A stretch of DNA of 64,000 nt from Mycolicibacterium brisbanense (GTDB taxonomy: Bacteria > Actinomycetota > Actinomycetes > Mycobacteriales > Mycobacteriaceae): the NCBI RefSeq assembly GCF_001570425.1, contig NZ_BCSX01000045.1, forward strand, positions 62,001-126,000, given 5' to 3'. The translations under genes were made by a program, and so were the position numbers. Of the stretch, positions 8,634-17,027 are shown in pieces. The notes below the pieces were generated by a model, which saw only the letters and a program-made list of their open reading frames with translations, was not told the origin of the DNA and did not search any database. Position 1 is the first letter of the stretch. Each line of letters begins with the position of its first letter.

Positions 8634-10280
8634 ATGAAGCGAGCTATCCCAGGAAGCGAGGCCCTTGCCGCCAAGATCAACCGGGTGCGGGTCATCGCCC
8701 GCAGTATCGCGGTACTGCGCGAATCCGGGCTGTCCGCAGGAGCCGCCGACGGCATCCGGCAGGCCCGGCTCGTTCGTCAGTTCGGCGGTTTCGCGGCCGT
8801 CATCGAAAGCGCCGCCGTGCGCAACCCCGACGCCATCGCGATCACCGACGAGATCGGCGACATCACGTTCGCGCAACTCAACGGTCGCGTCAACGCCCTG
8901 GCGCGCGCGTGGAATTCGCGTGGCATCGGTCAGGGCTCGGTGATCGCCGCGCTGTGTCGCGATCACCGCGGGCTTCTCACAGTGCTGGCCGCGACGGGCA
9001 AGGTCGGCGCCCAGCTGCTGCTGATGAACACCGGATTCGCCCAACCACAGCTCGCCGACGTCGCCGCCCGCGAGAAGGTCAACGTGCTCGTCTACGACGA
9101 GGAGTTCACTGACCTGGTCAGCGCGATCGATCCGGACGTGCGGCGATTCCTGGCCTGGACCGACGACCGGTCGGCCACCGACATCGAGGGCACCCTGGAG
9201 GGCCTGATCGCGGCGACCTCACCGGCACCGGTGGCCGCCCCCGCCAGGCCGGGCGGCATGACTCTGCTGACCAGCGGCACCACCGGTACGCCCAAGGGCG
9301 CCCCGCGCGGCAAGACCTCGCCGCTGTTTTCCGCCCAGCTGCTCGACCGGGTGCCGCGCCGACGGGGCCAGACCTGCATGCTGGCCGCCCCGATGTTCCA
9401 CGGCACCGGCCTGGGCCAGGCCGTGCTGTCGCTGGCTCTCGGTAACCGGTTGGTGCTGCGCCGCAGATTCGACCCCGAGGCCACGTTGCGGGGGGTGCAG
9501 ACCTACCGGTGCGACGTGCTGGTCGTGGTGCCGACGATGCTGCAGCGAATCCTGGCTCTGCCGAAGGAGATTCGCGACAGCTATGACACGTCGTCGCTGA
9601 AGATCATCTTCGCGTCGGGTTCGGCCATGCCGCCCGCCCTGGTCGAACGTGCACTGGCCGAATTCGGCCCGGTGCTCTACAACCTCTACGGTTCGACCGA
9701 GCTTGCGGTGATGACCGTCGCGACCCCCGAGGATCTGCGTCATGATCCGCGCACCGCAGGGCGGCCTCCGGTGGGTTGCGCTGTGCGACTCTACGATTCG
9801 GCCGACAACGAGATCACCGAGCCGGGTGTGATCGGCAGGATATTCGCCGGCAGCGACGTGAGCTTCGGCGGCTACACCGACGGCCGCACCAAGCAAACCA
9901 TCGGCGGCCTCCAAAGCAGTGGTGACGTCGGCCATTTCGACGAGAGCGGTCGGCTCTACGTCGACGGCCGCGACGACGACATGGTGATCTGTGGCGGCGA
10001 GAACGTCTACCCCCTGGAGGTCGAGAACCTCATCACGGGCCACCCCGACGTCGACGAGGTCGCGGTGATCGGGGTCAGCGACGCCGATTTCGGCCAGCGC
10101 CTAAACGCCTACGTGGTGCTCAACGACGGAGCCACCCTCGACGCCGACGGTGTCAAGGCGTTCGTGAAGGCAAACCTCGCGCGCTACAAGGTGCCCCGCG
10201 ACGTCGAGTTCGTCAGCAGCCTGCCCCGTAATGCGACCGGGAAGGTGCTGCGCGGCGAGCTCACCGGAGGCGCCAAATGA
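8634..10280 (+). CDS. acyl-CoA synthetase (FadD12-like AMP-binding ligase)
   Basis: 548 residues of the ANL superfamily. P-loop TSGTTGTPKG at 213-222, NLYGSTE adenylate-binding motif, VDGRDDDMVICGGENVYP hinge region, and the catalytic Lys in NATGKVLR near the C-terminus. It activates a fatty or other carboxylic acid to acyl-CoA through an acyl-AMP. The roughly 55-residue N-terminal extension before the AMP-binding domain is typical of the FadD12 group. ATG 8634 is chosen. The stop overlaps the start of the esterase gene (ATGA at 10277), so the two are translationally coupled. Confidence 0.88.
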   Translation: MKRAIPGSEALAAKINRVRVIARSIAVLRESGLSAGAADGIRQARLVRQFGGFAAVIESAAVRNPDAIAITDEIGDITFAQLNGRVNALARAWNSRGIGQGSVIAALCRDHRGLLTVLAATGKVGAQLLLMNTGFAQPQLADVAAREKVNVLVYDEEFTDLVSAIDPDVRRFLAWTDDRSATDIEGTLEGLIAATSPAPVAAPARPGGMTLLTSGTTGTPKGAPRGKTSPLFSAQLLDRVPRRRGQTCMLAAPMFHGTGLGQAVLSLALGNRLVLRRRFDPEATLRGVQTYRCDVLVVVPTMLQRILALPKEIRDSYDTSSLKIIFASGSAMPPALVERALAEFGPVLYNLYGSTELAVMTVATPEDLRHDPRTAGRPPVGCAVRLYDSADNEITEPGVIGRIFAGSDVSFGGYTDGRTKQTIGGLQSSGDVGHFDESGRLYVDGRDDDMVICGGENVYPLEVENLITGHPDVDEVAVIGVSDADFGQRLNAYVVLNDGATLDADGVKAFVKANLARYKVPRDVEFVSSLPRNATGKVLRGELTGGAK

Positions 10281-11227
10281 GTGACTCCGACACCATGAAG
10301 CGTGAGGTCGCGCGCCGCATGGGCGACGCCTTCGCCCCGATCGCCGAAGGCGGCACGGATCCCGTCGCCGCAGCGGCCGAGGTACGGGCCCGGCTCAAGG
10401 CCAGCCGCCGGCCCGCCAGACCCGTCGAGGTCGGCACCGTCGAAGACCGGACGATCCCCGGTCCCGCCGGCGAGATACCGGTACGCATCTACCATCCGCT
10501 CGGCGCAGGCGATGCCGGTCTGCCCGTGGTGATCTATTTCCACGGCGGCGGATTCGTGCTGTGCGACCTGGATTCACACGACTCGTGCTGCCGTCGGCTG
10601 TCCAACGGCATTGGCGCCGTGGTGGTTTCGGTCGACTATCGGCTGGCTCCCGAACACCCGTACCCGGCCGCGGTCGACGACGCGTGGGCGGCCACCGAGT
10701 GGGTGGCCGGCCATGTCGACCAACTCGGCGGCGACCCGTCCCGGCTGGTGCTCGCCGGGGACAGTGCCGGCGGCAACCTCGCCGCGGTGATGGCGATGAC
10801 AGCCCGCGACCGCGGCGCCCCGGCGATCGCGTTCCAGGTGCTGATCTATCCCGTCGTCGACCAGCGCCGCAAGTCCTCACTGTCCAGCCCGCACACCCAA
10901 AGCGGTGTGCTCACCGCCGCGCACATGCAGTGGTTCACCGAGCAATACCTGGGCGCAGGCGGGAACCCGAGCAGCGCAAACGTATCGCCGATTCTCGGTG
11001 ACCTGTCCGGACTTCCGAACGCTCACGTGCTCACCGGCGGGCTCGACCCGCTGTGCGAGGAGGGCGAGGAGTACGCGCGCAGGCTCGCCGCAGGCGGCGC
11101 GAAAGTCAGCCTCCGGCGTTACGACCGTGGCTTCCACGGCTTCTTCAATCTCGCCGACCATCTGCCGGACGCAGCGCAAGCCACCGACGACGTCTGCGCC
11201 GTCGTCCGCGACGCGCTCGGGTCCTGA
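10277..11227 (+). CDS. alpha/beta hydrolase, hormone-sensitive-lipase family (LipO/LipR-like)
   Basis: 316 residues. Oxyanion-hole motif HGGGF at 89-93 and nucleophile motif GDSAGG with Ser163 place it in the HSL (type IV) esterase family; the acid is likely the Asp in GGLDPLCEEG and the base the His in FHGFF. It would hydrolyse short- to medium-chain esters, for example the ester product of the Baeyer-Villiger enzyme, though that link is inference. It overlaps the upstream acyl-CoA synthetase by 4 bp and is followed after 41 bp by two SDR genes on the same strand. Confidence 0.9.
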   Translation: MSDSDTMKREVARRMGDAFAPIAEGGTDPVAAAAEVRARLKASRRPARPVEVGTVEDRTIPGPAGEIPVRIYHPLGAGDAGLPVVIYFHGGGFVLCDLDSHDSCCRRLSNGIGAVVVSVDYRLAPEHPYPAAVDDAWAATEWVAGHVDQLGGDPSRLVLAGDSAGGNLAAVMAMTARDRGAPAIAFQVLIYPVVDQRRKSSLSSPHTQSGVLTAAHMQWFTEQYLGAGGNPSSANVSPILGDLSGLPNAHVLTGGLDPLCEEGEEYARRLAAGGAKVSLRRYDRGFHGFFNLADHLPDAAQATDDVCAVVRDALGS

Positions 11228-11268
11228 AACACCAAGCCCCACATCGGAAAATCGGGAAAGGCACAGCC

Positions 11269-12066
11269 ATGGAAGTTCGTAACGCGCGGGTGCTGGTCAC
11301 CGGCGCAAGCCGCGGACTCGGCAGGAGCATCGCCGAGACGCTGGCCCGCCGGGGCGCCGAGGTCGCGCTGGTCGCGCGCAACGGTGCGGCTCTTGAGGCA
11401 CTGGCCCAAGAATTGGACGGGAAGGCCTACCCGACCGACCTGGGAGATCCTGCTGCTGTGGAGAGCCTCGTCGACCGGGTCGAGGCCGACGGTGCGGTCG
11501 ACATCGTGGTCAACAACGCCGGAATCGACCACGTCGGCAGGTTTCATCAGATCAGCCCCCAGCAGGTCCGCGATCTGCTGCAGGTCAACCTCGCGGCGCC
11601 GATGGAAATCTGCCGTCAGGTGATGCCGCGCATGGTGTCGCGCGGCCGTGGCCACATCGTAAACGTGTCGTCGATGGGCGCCATATCGCAGGGACCGGGG
11701 CTGACCCTGTACGGCACATCGAAGGCCGGGCTGAGCCACTTCACCGCGGGGCTGCGCATGGAACTGCGCAACAAGCCCGTCGGCACCACGCTCGTTCAGA
11801 TCGGCGAGGTCAAGACCGACATGATCGACAACATCCGCGAATTCGGCCCGGCGCGACGCACCATCGAGCGGTCCATCCGGTGGCGGATGATCCCCCGTGA
11901 ATCACTGGACCCGGCAACGGTTTCCGCGGCCATCGCCGATGCGATCGAACACAACCGCCGCCACGTCATACTGCCGCGCAGCATCGTGGCCATGGCGAAG
12001 TTCACCGAGTTCCCCCGCCGGGTCTCCGAGCTCATGCTGACCGGCATCGATCAGGACAGCGACTGA
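11269..12066 (+). CDS. short-chain dehydrogenase/reductase (NADP-type)
   Basis: 265 residues. TGASRGLG at 11-18, NNAG at 82-85, Ser134/135, and Tyr148/Lys152 in YGTSK. Arg37 after beta-2 (VAR) favours NADP(H), unlike the Asp in the two SDRs at the start of the window. Its C-terminal tail (RHVILPR..., FPRRVSELML) is longer than in simple alcohol SDRs and resembles members next to fadD/lip genes. ATG 11269 fits the family length. The stop overlaps the next start (ATG 12066), so it is coupled to the following SDR. Confidence 0.87.
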   Translation: MEVRNARVLVTGASRGLGRSIAETLARRGAEVALVARNGAALEALAQELDGKAYPTDLGDPAAVESLVDRVEADGAVDIVVNNAGIDHVGRFHQISPQQVRDLLQVNLAAPMEICRQVMPRMVSRGRGHIVNVSSMGAISQGPGLTLYGTSKAGLSHFTAGLRMELRNKPVGTTLVQIGEVKTDMIDNIREFGPARRTIERSIRWRMIPRESLDPATVSAAIADAIEHNRRHVILPRSIVAMAKFTEFPRRVSELMLTGIDQDSD

Positions 12067-12839
12067 TGGCGGGGGTCGATCTGGCCGGGAAGGTCGCGAT
12101 CATCACCGGTGCGGCGCAAGGCCAGGGCGCAGCAGAAGCCCGGTTGTTCGCCGATCGGGGTGCTCGGGTGGTGCTGACCGACGTTCTGGTCGACAAAGGC
12201 AGGCAGGTGGCGGAGTCGATCGGTGCCGCGGCACGGTTCGTGCCCCATGACGTATCCGACGAAAGCGGTTGGGCCGCAGCGGTGGACACCGCGGTGAACG
12301 AATTCGGCCGCCTCGATGTACTGGTGAACAACGCCGCCGTCTGCAGGGTGGTGCCGTTGACCGAGCAGACCGCCGATGGGTTCGACCAGATGCTGCGGGT
12401 CAACCTGCTCGGCGCGTTTCTGGGCGTCAAGGCTGTCGTCGAGCCGATGAAGGCAGCCGGCGGCGGGTCCATCGTCAACATCTCGTCGCAGGCCGGCGTG
12501 CAGGGACTCGCGGGCTACACCGCCTACGGCGCGTCCAAATGGGGCCTGCGCGGCATGTCGAAGGTGGCGGCAATCGAATTGGGCCCATTGGGAATTCGGG
12601 TGAACACGGTCTACCCCGGGATGATCGATACGCCGATGATCGCCCATCTCGAGGTCGAACGCGGTCCGGGCGGGCATCCCGGCGCACCGCTGACCCGGGT
12701 CGGGACGCCCGAAGAGGTGGCCGAGGTGGTGGCGTTCCTGGCGTCCGACGCGTCGTCCTACATCACGGGGGCCGATCTCACCGTCGACGGCGGTGCCAGC
12801 GCAGGCCGGATCCCGATCACCCCGGTGCATTCCACCTGA
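12066..12839 (+). CDS. short-chain dehydrogenase/reductase (hydroxysteroid dehydrogenase-like)
   Basis: 257 residues. TGAAQGQG at 14-21, Ser140/141, Tyr154/Lys158 in YGASK and Asp39 (NAD type). It resembles the SDR at 1205-1981 closely in layout, for example in YGASKWGLRGMSK and YPGMIDTPM, and is probably its paralogue. The usual NNAG is NNAA here, a common variant. The start overlaps the preceding stop by one base. It probably oxidises a cyclic secondary alcohol. Confidence 0.87.
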   Translation: MAGVDLAGKVAIITGAAQGQGAAEARLFADRGARVVLTDVLVDKGRQVAESIGAAARFVPHDVSDESGWAAAVDTAVNEFGRLDVLVNNAAVCRVVPLTEQTADGFDQMLRVNLLGAFLGVKAVVEPMKAAGGGSIVNISSQAGVQGLAGYTAYGASKWGLRGMSKVAAIELGPLGIRVNTVYPGMIDTPMIAHLEVERGPGGHPGAPLTRVGTPEEVAEVVAFLASDASSYITGADLTVDGGASAGRIPITPVHST

Positions 12840-12911
12840 CCGAACCGCGAGAGGGCCGCCGGGGTGCGCCTGACGCCCACCACGGCATCGAGTGCCCACT
12901 ACGCTGACCGC

Positions 12912-13316
12912 ATGTCGCAGGCGCGTATCAACATCAGCTCCGGATCCGAGTTCGAGGACATCGTCGGGTACTCCCGCGCGGTCCGCATCGGCGATCACGT
13001 CGCGGTCTCCGGCACCACCGGCGCCGGAGACGACATCGCCGCTCAGACCCGCGATGCACTGGCCCGCATCGAGAAGGCCTTGCACGACGCGGGCGCCGGC
13101 CTGACCGACGTGGTGCGCACCCGAGCGTTCGTGACCGACATCAGCCGATGGAAAGATGTCGCGGCAGCCCACGCCGAGGTGTTCGGAAGCATCCGTCCCG
13201 TCACGACGATGGTCGAGGTTTCGGCGCTGATCGCTCCCGAGTTGCTGGTCGAGATCGAGGCGGACGCCTACGTCGTCGCAAGCGGCGAGAACGTGCCGTC
13301 GGAGGCCGGCAGGTAG
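12912..13316 (+). CDS. RidA (YjgF/YER057c/UK114) family protein
   Basis: 134 residues with the Rid fold. Conserved stretches are VAVSGTTG near residue 31, LHDAGAGLTDVVRTRAFVTD in the middle, and TTMVEVSAL near residue 100. Canonical RidA proteins deaminate reactive enamines and imines. The catalytic Arg is plausible in VRTRAFV, but the C-terminal EIEADA differs from the classical motif, so this may be a Rid subfamily member with another role. ATG 12912 is preferred; the frame is open further upstream. Its 3' end overlaps the convergent DUF952 gene by about 49 bp. Confidence 0.85.
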   Translation: MSQARINISSGSEFEDIVGYSRAVRIGDHVAVSGTTGAGDDIAAQTRDALARIEKALHDAGAGLTDVVRTRAFVTDISRWKDVAAAHAEVFGSIRPVTTMVEVSALIAPELLVEIEADAYVVASGENVPSEAGR

Positions 13317-13630
13317 GCGGCCGCGGCGGTCACCGCCGCGGCAGGCAGCGGCCCGTACAGATGCGGGAACAGCATGGCCCCGGGGTCGGACGGCACGCCG
13401 GGCTCCCACCGCACAGGGGCAGTCAGCGCCGCCGCGTCGATGTAGAGCAACACCAGGTCGGTCCGGCCCGCGTAGAGCCGGTTGGCGGGCAGGTGGACCT
13501 GCTCGGGAGCCGACAGATGGACGAAGCCCTGAGCACCCAGCGAGGAGGGGCGGTGCTCGCCGGACACCTGGGCGGCCCGCCACTCATCGGCACTACACAG
13601 GTGAACCAGCACGGGCGGCGACGGACGCAT
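13268..13630 (-). CDS. DUF952 family protein
   Basis: About 120 residues (start ATG 13630; GTG 13675 would add 15). Features of the DUF952 family are seen: an N-terminal LVHLCSADEW, GFVHLS, a central LVLLYIDAAAL, then RWEPG and FPHLYGPLP. The function of the family is unknown; the fold is related to ADP-ribosyltransferase-like or glyoxalase-like small domains. It converges on the RidA gene with an overlap of coding ends, so both are probably tightly packed ordinary genes. Confidence 0.8.
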   Translation of the reverse strand: MRPSPPVLVHLCSADEWRAAQVSGEHRPSSLGAQGFVHLSAPEQVHLPANRLYAGRTDLVLLYIDAAALTAPVRWEPGVPSDPGAMLFPHLYGPLPAAAVTAAAAYLPASDGTFSPLATT

Positions 13631-13789
13631 AGTGCCAGCTTGCCGGTCGAGCAACTCGGCAGACAAGTGAGACACGACACACCGGTAAACCCCTAGGGAA
13701 CAAGGCCGGAACCGAAAACGTCTGAGAGAGTGGATATACGCAAACCCGGCGCCATTGCCGGGAGGCGCAGAGCAGAAGACGGAGGAGCC

Positions 13790-13981
13790 ATGAACGCAAC
13801 TCTGACCACCCCGGAGCTAACCAGAGCCGATCGTTGCGACCGCTGCGGTGCCGCCGCACGCGTGCGCGCGACCCTGCCGTCAGGTAGCGAGCTCCTCTTC
13901 TGCCAGCACCACGCCAATGAGCACGAGGCGAAGCTGATCGAGCTGGCAGCCGTCATCGAAGTCAGCCCGGTAGAGGCATAA
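13790..13981 (+). CDS. small zinc-ribbon-like actinobacterial protein (DUF7455-type)
   Basis: 63 residues with CDRCGAAARVRA and, later, FCQHHANEHE. These Cys/His pairs (CxxC and CxxHH) look like a small metal-binding site. Short proteins of this form are widespread in actinobacteria, but their role is unknown. GGAGG five bases before ATG 13790 supports translation. It stands alone, 61 bp upstream of the BrkB-like membrane gene. Confidence 0.75.
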   Translation: MNATLTTPELTRADRCDRCGAAARVRATLPSGSELLFCQHHANEHEAKLIELAAVIEVSPVEA

Positions 13982-14042
13982 ACGCCGCTGAGCACCACCC
14001 GACTGGGCAGGAGCACGCTTCGTCCGTAATGCTGGTCTGAAC

Positions 14043-15029
14043 ATGACCGGCCAGCCGCTTCCACTACCCCCATCACGCCATCACATCTGGCACATAACAC
14101 GGCGCACACTCTCCAAGAGTTGGGACGACTCCATCTTCTCGGAGTCGGCCCAGGCCGCCTTTTGGTGTGCGCTGTCGTTACCGCCGCTGTTGTTGGGGGT
14201 GCTGGGCAGCTTGGCGTACATCGCCCCGCTGTTCGGACCGGACACCCTTTCGGCGATCATCAGCCAGCTGATCAACGCGGCGAACAGCTTCTTCTCGAAG
14301 AACGTCGTCAACGAGATCATCGAACCCACAATTCGTGACATCGCGTCCAGCGCCCGCGGCGAGGTGGTGTCACTGGGGTTCGTGATCTCGTTGTGGGCGG
14401 GCTCGTCCGCGGTGTCGGCATTCGTCGATTCGGTTGTGGAGGCCCACGACCAGACGCCGCTGCGGCATCCCGTACGCCAGAGGTTCTATGCCTTGGGGCT
14501 CTATGTCGTGATGCTGATCGGCGTCATCGCCACGGCGCCGTTCATCGCCCTGGGGCCGCGCACCATCAGCGAGCACATCCCCGACAGCTGGGACAACATC
14601 CTGCGCTACGGCTACTTCCCCACATTGTTCGTGGCCGGGGTTGCCGGGGTGACCCTGCTGTACCGCGTGGCTCTGCCCAAGCCGCTGCCATCACACCGGC
14701 TGTTGCTGGGCTCGGTGCTGGCCACCGTCGTGTTCCTGGTGGCGACGGTGGGCCTGCGGTTCTACCTGAACTGGATCACGCGCACCGGCTACACCTACGG
14801 CGCGCTCGCGACACCCATCGCTTTCCTGCTGTTCGCGTTCTTTCTGGGCTTCGCGGTGATGCTGGGGGCTGAACTCAACGCCGCGATCCAGGAGGAATGG
14901 CCCGCGGCGGACACTCACACCAAGCGTCTGCGGGACTGGCTGGAGGACAAAGCCCTCAACGGCAACGGCAATGGCTCGGCGGCCAAGGGCTCGGCCGCCG
15001 ACGCCACCGACGAGCCGACTACTTCTTGA
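14043..15029 (+). CDS. YihY/BrkB family inner-membrane protein (Rv2707-type)
   Basis: 328 residues with about six predicted membrane segments (roughly 37-60, 107-128, 149-174, 194-214, 220-242 and 254-277) and a hydrophilic Ala/Gly/Asn-rich tail. It belongs to the YihY/BrkB (UPF0761) family, whose members lack a proven transport or enzymatic role. ATG 14043 begins the family-like N-terminus. The 3' end overlaps the convergent DUF3039 gene by 11 bp. The position matches Rv2707 upstream of Rv2708c, Rv2709 and sigB. Confidence 0.88.
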   Translation: MTGQPLPLPPSRHHIWHITRRTLSKSWDDSIFSESAQAAFWCALSLPPLLLGVLGSLAYIAPLFGPDTLSAIISQLINAANSFFSKNVVNEIIEPTIRDIASSARGEVVSLGFVISLWAGSSAVSAFVDSVVEAHDQTPLRHPVRQRFYALGLYVVMLIGVIATAPFIALGPRTISEHIPDSWDNILRYGYFPTLFVAGVAGVTLLYRVALPKPLPSHRLLLGSVLATVVFLVATVGLRFYLNWITRTGYTYGALATPIAFLLFAFFLGFAVMLGAELNAAIQEEWPAADTHTKRLRDWLEDKALNGNGNGSAAKGSAADATDEPTTS

Positions 15030-15255
15030 GCGATTCGTAGATGCGCTTGCAGTCGGGGCAGACGGGCGAGCCGGGCTTGGCGGCCTTGGTCACCGGGAAC
15101 ACCTCGCCGCACAGCGCGACGACGTGGGTGCCCATCACAGCACTCTCGGCGATCTTGTCCTTCTTGACGTAGTGGAAGTACTTCGGGGTGTCGCTGTCCG
15201 TCCCGTCGTCGACGCGTTCGTCTGCGTCGGTGCGCTCGATCGTCTGGGTCTGCAT
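15019..15255 (-). CDS. DUF3039 family protein (Rv2708c-type)
   Basis: 78 residues. The acidic N-terminus is followed by KYFHYVKKDKIAES, ALCGEVFPV and a CPDCKRIY motif near the C-terminus. The Cys in ALCG plus the CPDC pair could bind zinc. It is a small conserved actinobacterial family without known function. It lies head-to-head with the DUF3099 gene (77 bp apart) and tail-to-tail with the BrkB-like gene, as in M. tuberculosis. Confidence 0.87.
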   Translation of the reverse strand: MQTQTIERTDADERVDDGTDSDTPKYFHYVKKDKIAESAVMGTHVVALCGEVFPVTKAAKPGSPVCPDCKRIYESLKK

Positions 15256-15332
15256 GTTCTCATTGTGCCCGCCGACGCTGCCAACGGAAATCCGCCTGCG
15301 CCGACGTCACCCAGGTGTGGAACAGTAGAGGT

Positions 15333-15749
15333 ATGAAACAAAGCCACGAGCTGAGTTTCGACGACGATTTCGACGGCGAAGGTCGCCCGGTTCTCATCAC
15401 TCGCGCCGCGCCGGCCTATGAAGAACAGCACCGCGCCCGGGTACGCAAGTACCTGACGTTGATGGCGTTCCGCATCCCGGCGTTGCTTCTGGCGGCTCTC
15501 GCCTACAACCTCTGGGGCAACGGCCTGATCTCGTTGGCGATCATCTTGGTCTCGGTACCGCTGCCCTGGATGGCCGTGCTCATCGCCAACGACCGTCCTC
15601 CCCGCAAGGCCGAGGAGCCCCGGCGGTATCAGCATGGCGGCGAGCGGGTACCCCTTTTCCCGACCGCGCAAAGGCCCGCACTGCAGCCTGACCAACACGC
15701 GTCGCCGCAACCGGATGAGGACCGGCGCGGGGGCGACGTTCCAGGCTGA
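15333..15749 (+). CDS. DUF3099 family membrane protein (Rv2709-type)
   Basis: 138 residues. The N-terminal 45 residues are hydrophilic (ending in PAYEEQHRARVRKYL), followed by two membrane segments at about 46-66 and 69-90 separated by WGNG, then a basic/polar tail. The arrangement is that of DUF3099 proteins next to sigB in actinobacteria. ATG 15333 follows GTAGAGGT. Function unknown; the conserved linkage to sigB suggests a cell-envelope or stress role. Confidence 0.83.
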   Translation: MKQSHELSFDDDFDGEGRPVLITRAAPAYEEQHRARVRKYLTLMAFRIPALLLAALAYNLWGNGLISLAIILVSVPLPWMAVLIANDRPPRKAEEPRRYQHGGERVPLFPTAQRPALQPDQHASPQPDEDRRGGDVPG

Positions 15750-15833
15750 GGACGTTCTTTAGCTATTCTCAGGATAATCTCAGGTCGTCGCCGAAAAACT
15801 GCAGGTCAAGCGGCATGAAATCGGCAACTGGTG

Positions 15834-15859
15834 GGAACTCTTACTGGGTCCACTGCGTT
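15834..15859 (+). promoter_or_regulatory. ECF-type (SigE/SigH-like) promoter of sigB
   Basis: GGAAC at 15834-15838 and CGTT at 15856-15859 are separated by 17 bases, fitting the mycobacterial ECF sigma consensus GGAAC-N16-20-CGTT. It lies 37 bases before the sigB start. In mycobacteria sigB is known to be transcribed by SigE and SigH under envelope, heat or oxidative stress, so this is its expected promoter. Confidence 0.8.
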
Positions 15860-15896
15860 ATAAGTGGTGACAGTTCGAGCCGATCAGGAGGCCGTC

Positions 15897-16856
15897 ATGG
15901 CAAATGCCACCACAAGCCGCGTTGACACCGATCTGGACGCCCAGAGCCCGGCTGCAGACCTCGTGCGCGTGTACTTGAACGGCATCGGCAAAACGGCGTT
16001 GCTCAATGCTGCCGATGAAGTAGAGCTCGCGAAACGCATCGAGGCCGGGTTGTACGCCCAGCACCTGCTGGACACCAAGAAGCGCCTCGGTGAAACCCGC
16101 AAACGTGAGCTTGCGACCGTGGTCCGGGACGGCGAGGCCGCCCGGCGTCATCTACTCGAAGCCAACCTGCGCCTGGTGGTGTCGTTGGCGAAGCGTTACA
16201 CCGGCCGCGGCATGCCGCTGCTGGATCTGATCCAGGAGGGGAACCTGGGCCTGATCCGTGCGATGGAGAAGTTCGACTACACCAAGGGTTTCAAGTTCTC
16301 CACGTACGCCACGTGGTGGATCCGCCAGGCCATCACCCGCGGCATGGCCGATCAGAGCCGCACCATCCGGCTGCCCGTCCATCTCGTCGAGCAGGTGAAC
16401 AAGCTGGCCCGGATCAAGCGGGAGATGCACCAGAACCTCGGCCGGGAAGCCACCGACGAGGAACTGGCCGAGGAGTCGGGCATCCCCGTGGAGAAGATCA
16501 ACGATCTGCTGGAGCACAGCCGGGATCCGGTGAGCCTCGACATGCCGGTGGGCACCGACGAGGAGGCGCCGTTGGGCGACTTCATCGAGGACTCCGAAGC
16601 CATGTCGGCGGAGAACGCGGTGATCTCCGAGCTGCTGCACACCGACATCCGCTACGTGCTTGCCACGCTCGATGAACGTGAGCAGCAGGTGATCCGGCTG
16701 CGGTTCGGCCTCGACGACGGTCAGCCCCGCACGCTCGACCAGATCGGAAAGCTGTTCGGACTCTCCCGCGAGCGGGTCCGCCAGATCGAACGCGAAGTGA
16801 TGGCCAAGCTCCGCAACGGCGATCGGGCCGATCGGCTCCGGTCGTACGCAAGCTAG
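15897..16856 (+). CDS. sigB: RNA polymerase sigma factor SigB
   Basis: 319-residue principal-like group 2 sigma factor. Region 1.2/2 includes DLVRVYLNGIGK and the core-binding DLIQEGNLGLIRAMEKFDYTKG; region 2.4 has YATWWIRQAITRG; region 3 starts with RTIRLPVHLVE; region 4.2 ends with LSRERVRQIEREVMAKLR. It directs transcription of stationary-phase and stress genes. The start is ATG 15897 with CAGGAGG just upstream; an in-frame GTG at 15864 precedes it but would place the start over the likely transcription start. It is followed by a terminator hairpin and ideR. Confidence 0.97.
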   Translation: MANATTSRVDTDLDAQSPAADLVRVYLNGIGKTALLNAADEVELAKRIEAGLYAQHLLDTKKRLGETRKRELATVVRDGEAARRHLLEANLRLVVSLAKRYTGRGMPLLDLIQEGNLGLIRAMEKFDYTKGFKFSTYATWWIRQAITRGMADQSRTIRLPVHLVEQVNKLARIKREMHQNLGREATDEELAEESGIPVEKINDLLEHSRDPVSLDMPVGTDEEAPLGDFIEDSEAMSAENAVISELLHTDIRYVLATLDEREQQVIRLRFGLDDGQPRTLDQIGKLFGLSRERVRQIEREVMAKLRNGDRADRLRSYAS

Positions 16857-16867
16857 ACGTGCCCCTG

Positions 16868-16899
16868 GATGTGCCCGCCGGATACCCGGCGGGCACATC
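16868..16899 (+). terminator. strong hairpin terminator after sigB
   Basis: A 14-bp perfect GC-rich stem (16868-16881 paired with 16886-16899) with a 4-base loop (ATAC) begins 12 bases after the sigB stop; a short T run follows at about 16914. It probably ends sigB transcripts before ideR, which then needs its own promoter in 16900-17027. Confidence 0.8.
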
Positions 16900-17027
16900 G
16901 CATTTGCCCAGGTTTTTCCGCCCTGAACGGCGACGCCTCGGTGGCGAGCGGCACGACCACGTTGGCCGCCAGTTCCGGCCGCCCGAACGGTAGACTGTCG
17001 TGTGACGTTTGGGCTTGGAAGGCGCGA

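Noticed and set aside
15750..15833. IdeR-box-like palindrome upstream of sigB
   Set aside because: Only loose AT-rich similarity (TTTAGCTATTCTCAGG); it does not match the 19-bp iron box.
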